Source: Planctomycetota bacterium (GTDB lineage: Bacteria; Planctomycetota; GCA-2746535). From it: DNA of 64,000 nt. Position numbers and translations under genes: made by a program. Below are positions 1 to 7,641 of the stretch, piece by piece (position 1 is the first letter of the stretch; each line of letters begins with the position of its first letter). The stretch is taken from NCBI GenBank assembly GCA_002746535.1, contig NVWA01000021.1, positions 16,655-80,654 of the forward strand, written 5' to 3'. The notes beneath the pieces were generated by a model. That model saw only the letters and a program-made list of their open reading frames with translations, ran no database searches and had not been told where the DNA came from.

Positions 1-180
1 CCCGAAGAGTTGAAGAATCCGAAAGGCGCTTTACTACTGACCTACTCTGCTGTTAACGGTAAGAAGACAAGCGAAGTCAAACTCGGATCTCCCCCAGTTT
101 TTGATGGTCTTGCCGCGTCGGGTGGACGAGTATTCGTTTCTTGTCAGGATGGAAAGTTACGGTGTTTTGGGAAGGAATGA
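1..180 (+). CDS. PQQ-like beta-propeller protein, C-terminal end (partial)
   Basis: The window opens inside a gene: frame 1 is open for 59 codons and ends in TGA at 178-180. The last residues (VFDGLAASGGRVFVSCQDG, then KLRCFG) have the look of the final blade of a PQQ-like/BamB-like beta-propeller, in which VYVsstDGkvyCl-type strands repeat. Such propellers are common in secreted proteins of Planctomycetes and Lentisphaerae. The segment is visibly richer in G and C than the following genes, which may mean an older or differently expressed gene. The rest of the protein lies outside the window, so its function cannot be given. Confidence 0.7.
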   Translation, partial: PEELKNPKGALLLTYSAVNGKKTSEVKLGSPPVFDGLAASGGRVFVSCQDGKLRCFGKE

Positions 181-405
181 AGGTTGACCGTCACAGGCTA
201 TATACCTTGGCAAAGAACTAACTTAAAGGATAATTAATTATTACTCATTTGAATAAAAGAAGAAACGCCATTTTAATTGTATTATTGCTATAAATTGAAG
301 ATATTGGTACATAAATAGCAACTTCAGGCATGTATTTGTACTCAGAAATTCAAAGATCTTATCTAGAATAAGACCAGTATTTCGTAACGCTATAGATTGA
401 ATCTT

Positions 406-1653
406 ATGAAACAAACAAATAAAAATAATAAGTTCTCATTGATTGAGTTGCTGACCGTTATTGTTGTAATTCTTGTATTGATCACTTTGTCAATACCAAG
501 TTTTAATACTATGAGAGTTAAAGCCAAAACAATTATTTGTGCTAATCAATTAAAACAGCTAGGGGTTTTATTGGCTGTGTATTCGTTGGACAATGATGGA
601 AGGGTACCTAATTCTACTAATTATCGAGAAGAAAATGGTGTTAAAATTTACTCATTTAACGATAGAAGAGAACTTGGTAATTTATATGGTTCTTGGGCTG
701 GGCATCTTATTCCCTATTTGAATGTAGAATTAAAATCATGGGATAGAGGTCTTTATTATCATGATAAAGCAAGAAGGGGAAATGGGTATTCCATCGTTTA
801 TAATGAAGAAGCAGATGACATTGAAAAAAATGCTAGTGTTTTAGCGGATGAAAATTCAGGTAACTGGAAACTTTTGCACGATATGTTTTATGAAGGTGGG
901 TATGGTGCCTTAAAAATATTTATATGTCCAGAAGCGGTGAATACATATACAGCTTCTGTTTTGAGTGAAGATAGATACATCCCAAGAATTTCTGGCATAT
1001 TGCCGCCTATTAGTGGAAGAAGTCTTTATGGATTTCCATCTTCTTATCTTGCAAATGGAGCTTTATTTGAAGGTTTAGACTTTAATGGTGCGAGGCTTGA
1101 AGATGTTGATTCATCAAACTACTTACTTCTTGAGGGTTGTGATGTGCTGTCTAGGATATTTAGCATGTGTACTCCAAAAGATTACAGATGGTATTTTCAA
1201 CTTGTTCCAAGTAGTTACAGCGTAAATGGTGTATACCAAAAGAAATTACCAGGGTCATCAATAGCTCCTGTAAGCATCTCGGCCTCATGGATGCATGATG
1301 GCACTAAGGAAGTTTGGTTTTCCGGTGGTGGTGGTTCAATATCAATTTCCAAGATGAGTAGATATAATGCAATGTTTTATCCGATTGCAATGGCCTCCTT
1401 TATGTGGACAAACCCCGGATATACCAATAGGGGTTTATTGGCCACCAATAGGTATCCGGGCGAAAATTGGGAAAATCATGAATTACCTTTTACAAAAGGT
1501 AAGTTTAGTATTTATCGTTATCACTCAAGAGATCAAAAAGCAGCTTATATGTTTGGCCAAATGAATATGCTAATTGCCGATTTATCTGTAAAAAAAGCTC
1601 ATATAGGGTGGATGTGCGAAAATGCGAGTAAACTTGGCGTGAACTTGCAATGA
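406..1653 (+). CDS. type II secretion/type IV pilin-like pseudopilin, large
   Basis: Secreted protein of about 415 residues with a class III (prepilin) N-terminus: a short basic leader, then FSLIELLTVIVVILVLITL. The peptidase would cut before F, and Glu at +5 precedes a hydrophobic helix. The region after the helix (CANQLKQLGVLLAVYSLDNDGRVPNS) matches the many single-gene pseudopilins with a xENxLKQLGLAL-like stretch found in Lentisphaerae and Planctomycetes. These usually stand outside secretion operons and their substrates are unknown. A TTG at 397 is in frame, but ATG 406 gives the normal short leader. No clear Shine-Dalgarno sequence is visible. It stands alone between a propeller gene and an inverted repeat. 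Confidence 0.85.
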   Translation: MKQTNKNNKFSLIELLTVIVVILVLITLSIPSFNTMRVKAKTIICANQLKQLGVLLAVYSLDNDGRVPNSTNYREENGVKIYSFNDRRELGNLYGSWAGHLIPYLNVELKSWDRGLYYHDKARRGNGYSIVYNEEADDIEKNASVLADENSGNWKLLHDMFYEGGYGALKIFICPEAVNTYTASVLSEDRYIPRISGILPPISGRSLYGFPSSYLANGALFEGLDFNGARLEDVDSSNYLLLEGCDVLSRIFSMCTPKDYRWYFQLVPSSYSVNGVYQKKLPGSSIAPVSISASWMHDGTKEVWFSGGGGSISISKMSRYNAMFYPIAMASFMWTNPGYTNRGLLATNRYPGENWENHELPFTKGKFSIYRYHSRDQKAAYMFGQMNMLIADLSVKKAHIGWMCENASKLGVNLQ

Positions 1654-1690
1654 TTCTATAAGAATATTTTTTGCAAAATTAATTCGAAAG

Positions 1691-1757
1691 TCTAGTACAC
1701 CCTAAAAATTTTAATAATTTGAATTAAATAAGTCTATAAATTTTAGGGTGTCCTAGA
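1691..1757. repeat. imperfect inverted repeat after the pseudopilin gene
   Basis: TCTAGTACACCCTAAAAATT at 1691-1710 is the near-exact reverse complement of the segment ending TTTTAGGGTGTCCTAGA at 1757. About 27 AT-rich bases separate the arms. It lies 37 bp after the pseudopilin stop codon, so it may fold as a transcript end. The long arms and TCTAG termini would also fit a remnant of a small mobile element. There is no clean U tract after the stem. Confidence 0.5.
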
Positions 1758-1863
1758 AGTCCATTTCTTGGAAAATATGTCTATCTTTTTAAGCAATATA
1801 TCCATGGCAATAATTTGGCCAGTGTTTAATCTTTATTTATTTTCTAATTGAGGTTTTAGCGGT

Positions 1864-3357
1864 ATGTTGAAAATATTAATCAACGAATGTATTCAGGAAG
1901 TTTCTAGTTTTAATCCAATATCTAGTAATCTAGAACAGTTTCAATTAAATAAAAATAATATGATCTTAGAGGTGCATGCTCAATTAATCACCGAAGTCTC
2001 AGGTGCTCTCAATATTTTTGACAAGAATGATATCGATGTAATACCAGGTTTTAGCGCAAGAGCAATGTCTTCAGGCGGTTTGTTACCAGACAAAGATTTT
2101 GAATTCATTGCTGCTAACATACTCACGAGTGTTGAAGACTCCATTGGTCAAGTTGATGGCTATTATTTTGCTTTGCATGGTGCTATGCAGTCACCTAGCT
2201 ATGAAGATCCCGAAGGTTGGTTGTTAGAAGAGGTTGTGAAGCGTGTTGGTTGTGAAATGCCAATCGTAATATCATTAGATATGCATGGTATCCTGACAGA
2301 AAAAATGTGTCAAAACATTTGGGCTTTTAGTATGTTGCATACCTATCCGCATGTTGATTTCCAGGAAAATGGTGAACGATCTGCAAAATTACTTTTGGAT
2401 TTAATAAAGTCAAAAAAACGTCCCTGTATTATTGATGTTCCTATTCCCGCTTTAGTGCGCGGTGATGAACTTATCACTGAAACGGGATTATTAGGAACTT
2501 TTTATCAAAAGACAGATGGTTTGGTTCAAAATAATCCTGCTGTTTTAGCCGCTGGTTTGATGATTGGAAATCCCTTTACAGATGTGCTTGGATTAAAAAG
2601 TCATGTTGTCGCGATTTGTGAAGATAAAAAGAATATTGCTGCTATAGAAAAACAGTGTTCTGCTATAGCTGAGGAGTTTTGGAGCAAACGTAATAAGCTT
2701 CAGGCAACGACAATTAGTCTAGCCGATGCCTTTATACGTTTTAAAGAATTAGGCGCGACAGTCGTTTTTGCAGATGCGGCAGATGCAACTAGTTCTGGTG
2801 CCAGTGGTGATAGTAATGCTATCTTAGAAGGTGTTTTGAAATTTGATCCAACAATAAGAACGTTACTGCCCATCTTAGATGATAATGCGGCTGCCAATGC
2901 ACACTCCGCTGGTGTAGGTAGTGCTATCTCGGTTCATTTGGGGGGGAGCTGCGATCCTCAATTTTCTCCTACCGAAATCAAGGTTGAAGTTCTACTGTTG
3001 ACCGATGGACGTATCGATAATGAGTCGCATGGTGGTATATACGATGCCGGTCCTACGGCACTTCTCAAATATGAAGGTTTAAGAATAATTGTTTTTAGCA
3101 AACCAATTCATCTTTTTGACAGATCCATCTTTATTTCACATAAATGCAATCCCAAAGATTTTGAAATTGTTGTTGTCAAATCGCCTCACACTCAATTTAA
3201 ATTTTTCTCTGCATGGGTTAAAGACACATTAATCATAGATGTTCCAGGAGCCACTAGTGCAAACCTTAAACGCTTGGGTCATAAAAAATGTGAACGCCCT
3301 ATCTTTCCTTTAGATGTAATTTCAAGTTTTACTCCTCTTACTAGGTGTTATCAATGA
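1864..3357 (+). CDS. M81/MlrC-family metallo-hydrolase
   Basis: A 497-residue MlrC-family protein (DUF1485 N-terminal plus MlrC C-terminal halves), the usual length for the family. Recognisable blocks are SLDMHG near residues 137-142, TYPHVDFQENG near 160-170, and a later ADAADATSSGASGDSNAIL block that matches the family's ADvaDNpGGGapGDs signature. Characterised MlrC cleaves linearised microcystin. Most relatives sit in catabolic clusters with unknown substrates and are probably metal-dependent amidohydrolases. GAGG lies about 11 bases before ATG 1864. The last four bases (ATGA) overlap the next start codon, so this gene and the enolase-superfamily gene are translationally coupled and probably act on one pathway. 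Confidence 0.9.
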   Translation: MLKILINECIQEVSSFNPISSNLEQFQLNKNNMILEVHAQLITEVSGALNIFDKNDIDVIPGFSARAMSSGGLLPDKDFEFIAANILTSVEDSIGQVDGYYFALHGAMQSPSYEDPEGWLLEEVVKRVGCEMPIVISLDMHGILTEKMCQNIWAFSMLHTYPHVDFQENGERSAKLLLDLIKSKKRPCIIDVPIPALVRGDELITETGLLGTFYQKTDGLVQNNPAVLAAGLMIGNPFTDVLGLKSHVVAICEDKKNIAAIEKQCSAIAEEFWSKRNKLQATTISLADAFIRFKELGATVVFADAADATSSGASGDSNAILEGVLKFDPTIRTLLPILDDNAAANAHSAGVGSAISVHLGGSCDPQFSPTEIKVEVLLLTDGRIDNESHGGIYDAGPTALLKYEGLRIIVFSKPIHLFDRSIFISHKCNPKDFEIVVVKSPHTQFKFFSAWVKDTLIIDVPGATSANLKRLGHKKCERPIFPLDVISSFTPLTRCYQ

Positions 3358-4487
3358 AAATAAAATCAATTAAATGTGTTCCCTTACGTGGTGCCACTGC
3401 CAAAGGTGGTTGGTCAAATGAATTAAAACCTGAAGATAGCCTTCATACTTTGATAGAAGTTGTGACGGAAACTGGATTAACAGGTATTGGTAGTGTCTTT
3501 ACATCAAGTGATCTTGTGGAAGGTTCATTGCAGATACTAAATCCATTATTTATTGGTGAATCAGCACTAGAAGGACAACGTTTAAGGGAATGTGCTGAGC
3601 AATCCCAATTTTGGCGTGGTAGGGGTGGCGCGATAACTCACACTTTATCGGGTATTGATATCGCTTTATGGGATATTCTTGGTAAATCGACGAATCAATC
3701 TGTTGGTGTTTTGCTTGGTGGCAAATATAGAAATAAAATTAAACCTTATGCTTCTTTATTATTTGAGGTCCCTGAAAAACTTGAAGCTGTTATGCAACCT
3801 GCCTTAGAATCTGGTTTCAAAGGCATCAAACTGGGATGGGGGCTATTTGGAAGACAATCTTCTAAAATGGATGAAGCGATGGTCAAAAAAGCTAGAGAAA
3901 TTTTAGGCGATCGATCTCTTATGGTTGACGCTGGTGGCTCCGATGGATGCTGGCCTAATACCTATAAATGGGCCATCAATACCGCTGATATGCTCAAGGA
4001 CTATGGAGTAGATTGGTTTGAGGAACCATTAAGGCCTGATGATATTTTTAGCTATAAAAAATTAAGAGAACACTCACGTGTTCCGATTTCTGGCTGTGAA
4101 GTTTTGACACGTAGACAATCTTTTCTTCCCTGGATAACAGAAGGTGCTGTCGATTATATACAGCCGGATGTCACTAAAGTAGGTGGCATTTCAGAACAGC
4201 ATAAAATTGCTTGGTATGCCTATGACTTTGGCATTGAATGTATCCCACATGGGTGGAATACAGCTGTTGGTCTAGCAGCTGACCTCCAATTGGTTTCAGC
4301 CATCCCTACGGCAAATTGGGTCGAATACATGAGAGGTAATCCTTATATAGATGACCTATGGCTTAATACACCTAAAATTGACGCTGATGGTTATTTAGAT
4401 ATTCCGAATGAGCCTGGCCTAGGGATTAATTGGAATTACGATAATATAGAAAAATTTAGTGGGATTTTATTAAAAGAAAATTATTAA
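3354..4487 (+). CDS. mandelate racemase/muconate lactonizing-type enolase superfamily enzyme
   Basis: 377 residues with the capping domain first and a TIM barrel after it. Metal ligands appear as D192 (VDAGG), E224 (WFEEP) and E249 (SGCEV). The His-Asp dyad of the MR subgroup appears as D272 (IQPDVTKVGG) and H299 (CIPHGWN). The first barrel lysine is present (FKGIKLGWG), but the second lysine of the usual KxK motif is Gly. This arrangement is seen in acid-sugar dehydratases that use only the His side of the active site. The substrate is unknown. An in-frame GTG at 3345 exists, but ATG 3354 overlaps the MlrC stop codon as ATGA and is the better start. Confidence 0.9.
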   Translation: MKIKSIKCVPLRGATAKGGWSNELKPEDSLHTLIEVVTETGLTGIGSVFTSSDLVEGSLQILNPLFIGESALEGQRLRECAEQSQFWRGRGGAITHTLSGIDIALWDILGKSTNQSVGVLLGGKYRNKIKPYASLLFEVPEKLEAVMQPALESGFKGIKLGWGLFGRQSSKMDEAMVKKAREILGDRSLMVDAGGSDGCWPNTYKWAINTADMLKDYGVDWFEEPLRPDDIFSYKKLREHSRVPISGCEVLTRRQSFLPWITEGAVDYIQPDVTKVGGISEQHKIAWYAYDFGIECIPHGWNTAVGLAADLQLVSAIPTANWVEYMRGNPYIDDLWLNTPKIDADGYLDIPNEPGLGINWNYDNIEKFSGILLKENY

Positions 4488-4603
4488 CAAATTATTATCT
4501 GCAAAATAAAGGCTAGCTTTAACTATACTCCCATGATCAATTTTGTACTATTTCGATAAGTCTCGAATAGAATATAGGCAAAACTTTAAAGTTTAATTGC
4601 CTC

Positions 4604-5449
4604 ATGAAAGATCAATCTCCTGAAAATTTCCCGGCAGTTGTTAAATCTTTTCAAGTCTTTGAATCTTTTGCTGCCTTATTGAATCTTAAAATTATCAATA
4701 TCCGTCAGCTGGAAGCAAATGATAAATATAAAGCCTTAAGCTTAAAGGCCCCTTTTAATCGAATTTATATCGTTCAAAAAAAAGAGGTCATTGTAAAAAA
4801 TTCTGAACAAAGCTGGACATTGCTTCCTGGTCATGTCTACCTAATACCTTTAAACTCAAACTTTAGCTGTTTATACCCTAAACATCTAATTAAAACTTAT
4901 TTACATTTTCGTTTAGAGCTCTTTCCAGGGCAGGATATTTTTGATAATACAAAGGAATGTCTAGAGCTTGCCAATTACTCGCAGGCGAAGCAGAAGAGTT
5001 TATTGGAATATTTTAGATCAAACACTGCCGTGTCTTTTGTGCATGTAAAATCCATCATAATGTCATGGCTGACTCAAGTTATGATATCTCAAAAAATAGG
5101 GTTTGAAAAGGACTTGAAACATTATCTAAAGTACCAATTTATTTTTGATAGCTTCAATGCAGACTTAAATCCAAATCATTCGATCGCAAGTCTGGCTAAA
5201 AAAATGAATATGTCTCAATCAAATTTTTCAAAATGTTTTAGCCGTGATATTGGTCTTTCACCCAAAGCATATCTTAACAAAAGATTAGTTGAAGAAGCAC
5301 AGAATGCCCTAATCTTAAACGACCAAGCCATTTCGAAAATTGCTTTTGAATTACACTTTGAAGATGAACATTATTTTTCTAGATTTTTCAAAAAGCAGAC
5401 AGGTTTCTCTCCTAAAGCTTATCGAGAAAAGCATAAGGACATTAAGTAA
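4604..5449 (+). CDS. AraC-family transcriptional regulator
   Basis: 281 residues. The N-terminal half (about 40-150) looks like a cupin-type ligand-sensing domain of an AraC regulator (LLPGHVYLIPLNSNFSC). The C-terminal 90 residues hold two helix-turn-helix motifs: SIASLAKKMNMSQSNFSKCF followed by a second ending HYFSRFFKKQTGFSPKAYR, the AraC/XylS signature. It follows the MlrC/dehydratase pair by 117 bp on the same strand and converges with the PhyH gene. It probably controls one or both catabolic sets. A sugar or sugar acid inducer is an inference from the neighbours. Confidence 0.92.
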   Translation: MKDQSPENFPAVVKSFQVFESFAALLNLKIINIRQLEANDKYKALSLKAPFNRIYIVQKKEVIVKNSEQSWTLLPGHVYLIPLNSNFSCLYPKHLIKTYLHFRLELFPGQDIFDNTKECLELANYSQAKQKSLLEYFRSNTAVSFVHVKSIIMSWLTQVMISQKIGFEKDLKHYLKYQFIFDSFNADLNPNHSIASLAKKMNMSQSNFSKCFSRDIGLSPKAYLNKRLVEEAQNALILNDQAISKIAFELHFEDEHYFSRFFKKQTGFSPKAYREKHKDIK

Positions 5450-5568
5450 AACAAAACCTATACCTATTTTTTTATAATACAAACTTACGCTGAATTTTGT
5501 TCGTGTTTGTTCGAATAAGTATATGATTATAAGTGTCTGAGACTGAACTTTAGTATTTTGACTTCCTT

Positions 5569-6375
5569 TTATAAATTATTTTCGGCCAAGAGTATTCCTT
5601 CCAATTGTTTAATGGTACCCTCTACCAAGTGCTTCCTCTCTGGTGAGAATCTACGATGGAGTTCGTTCATATAATCAAGTCGTTCCTGCGCAAGATTAGT
5701 ATTGAAATTTATATTTGACCCTGTCGCCGCATAGGACACAAAAAACATTTTTCGAGCTTTTTCTGTCGTATTAAAGCTACCTGTGTGAATGAGGGATGTC
5801 GTTGAAACGGCTACTTGTCCTTTTTTACCCGTTAATGGTGTCATAGCTTCATAATTTAATTTTGGCAAGTCAATAATATACTGAGGCCGGTCTTTATAGG
5901 CATCTTTTGTGCCATGGTGCTTTGCAATACTCAATTGGCTGCCTAACCTGACAACAGTTGGTGCTCTCTCGGATGTCACATCATCTAAAAATATCATAAA
6001 CATAATGAGAATTCGGCGTGGGGTTTGACACCATTCTTCTTCATTATACTGAATATCGACATGTTCTGTTTCAGGTTTATAGCCCCATTTTTCGGCACTA
6101 TTGGGCAAGGTATGTAAGAATGCAGAAGCTATGAAATCCACCTCATTAGTTCCTATAACTTTTTTGGCGATTGCTTCAAGGTGCGGGTGTTGATAAATCT
6201 CTTCCAGAGAATCTCCAAACACATACTGAATGATGCCGATATCATTATTTTCATGGGCATCATATTGCCGATCCATCTCTTCACTGGCAGCATCAATAAG
6301 TTCTGGTTCTAAGATCCCATCTAATAAGACAGCGCCTCGTTCCACAAAAGTATCTATTTCGTGTTGACTAATCAT
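5569..6375 (-). CDS. phytanoyl-CoA dioxygenase (PhyH) family oxygenase
   Basis: 268 residues. This is a 2-oxoglutarate/Fe(II) oxygenase of the PhyH family, recognised by H105-x-D107 (TEHVDIQY), a distal H197 (TTSLIHTGSFN) and R208 as the likely 2-oxoglutarate anchor. The spacing is as expected for the double-stranded beta-helix fold. The reading frame extends to TTG 6387, but GGAG 7 bases before ATG 6375 fixes the start there. It is the last gene of a minus-strand set with the phosphoesterase and YetA-like lyase, and a 296 bp gap separates it from the phosphoesterase, so it may have its own promoter. Its small-molecule substrate is unknown. Confidence 0.9.
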   Translation of the reverse strand: MISQHEIDTFVERGAVLLDGILEPELIDAASEEMDRQYDAHENNDIGIIQYVFGDSLEEIYQHPHLEAIAKKVIGTNEVDFIASAFLHTLPNSAEKWGYKPETEHVDIQYNEEEWCQTPRRILIMFMIFLDDVTSERAPTVVRLGSQLSIAKHHGTKDAYKDRPQYIIDLPKLNYEAMTPLTGKKGQVAVSTTSLIHTGSFNTTEKARKMFFVSYAATGSNINFNTNLAQERLDYMNELHRRFSPERKHLVEGTIKQLEGILLAENNL

Positions 6376-6671
6376 AATTATCTCCAATAGTTATTTATGT
6401 AATATTATGCAAAATAATTAAATTTAAATGGATAATATGGCATATAACTTGTGTGTTTGTGCAAATTAATTATTCTTCTCTCAATATGGTCCTTCTCATT
6501 AATGTGGTTGATTTGCTCTAAAATCCTTGTCTAGCTCATGCTCATTATTTAAAACCCATGTTGAAGAATGATGTGTGAAAATTTAATCACAATTGGGATG
6601 ACTTGACCGAGTATGAAATTAAACATAAATAAGAGATCGGTAAGCTATGCGTAGAAAAATAACTAAAAGAT

Positions 6672-7559
6672 TCAAGACATCGGGGTGATGTCGATAATTC
6701 TTCGGCCATTGAGATAGCCGGGGTTGCCGACATATTGGACTGAATCTTCGTTGAGTTTATCACTATGAGGGAAATGAATATGACCGCTCAAGGTCATAAT
6801 GATTTTGTCAGATGTCTTGACCAACTCGAGGAATTCCAGAGTACTGGGTTCATTCACTACTTCATGGTTCTGGTCTTCATCCCAATAGGGATCTCCCATC
6901 AAGAGTGGCTGCTTCCAGCGTTTTATTGTTCGCTCTCTGAGTGTATCAATGCTGATAGGAATGTGAATTAATAAGACAATTGGTTGGTCATCCTGGAGTT
7001 CTTTTTTCATGAATTCCAATTGCACTGTTGAAATTTGCATGATTGAATTATCTATCCATAAAAATTTAATGTCATTAATAATCTTGGTCCCATAGGATCC
7101 AGCACCATGATGAAGAGGCAGCAAGGTCTTCATCCACTTTTCCTGAAAACCATCAACGATACTTGATCCAATAAACAGCCAGTCATGATTACCGGTCACA
7201 TAAAGAGTCGGTATATCCAATTCAGCGATGCGATTCGCAACAAATTCAATAGAGGCCTGCGAGGGGAAATGAATAATATCACCCGTTAAGATAAGAACAT
7301 CTATCTCTAACTGACGGGTTTCATTCAAGGCATCAGCAAAGGTTTTATCCGTCGGAATAGCATTACCATCTTTATCCGCACGATAGGTGCACCAACTGTC
7401 GTAGGATTCACTGCACTTATCTTTATACTCTTGATCTCGCTCATCACACAACGCCACGTGGCAGTCGGTTAAATGCATAATACGCATTGATTTCTTTAAG
7501 CCAGGAACTTGAACTTGAGCCGTTTCATCCGTCCATTGATGTATAAAAATATTTTTCAT
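6672..7559 (-). CDS. calcineurin-like metallophosphoesterase
   Basis: 295 residues with all five metallophosphoesterase motifs in order: D32-x-H34 (LTDCH), GDIIH near 93-97, GNHDW at 123-127, H199 (LLIHIP), and GHIH at 259-262. These residues build the di-metal centre that hydrolyses phosphomonoesters or diesters. There is no signal peptide, so it is probably cytoplasmic. AAAGGTGA precedes ATG 7559 at good spacing. It lies 82 bp after the YetA-like lyase on the same strand and is probably co-transcribed. Lone members in glycan clusters of this phylum have no settled substrate. Confidence 0.9.
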   Translation of the reverse strand: MKNIFIHQWTDETAQVQVPGLKKSMRIMHLTDCHVALCDERDQEYKDKCSESYDSWCTYRADKDGNAIPTDKTFADALNETRQLEIDVLILTGDIIHFPSQASIEFVANRIAELDIPTLYVTGNHDWLFIGSSIVDGFQEKWMKTLLPLHHGAGSYGTKIINDIKFLWIDNSIMQISTVQLEFMKKELQDDQPIVLLIHIPISIDTLRERTIKRWKQPLLMGDPYWDEDQNHEVVNEPSTLEFLELVKTSDKIIMTLSGHIHFPHSDKLNEDSVQYVGNPGYLNGRRIIDITPMS

Positions 7560-7641
7560 AAATCACCTTTCAATTGTACGAATTCAAGGTCGCATCCATA
7601 CTTCCCTGTAAAAAGACATTCCCAGTTTTCCTACACTCTTT

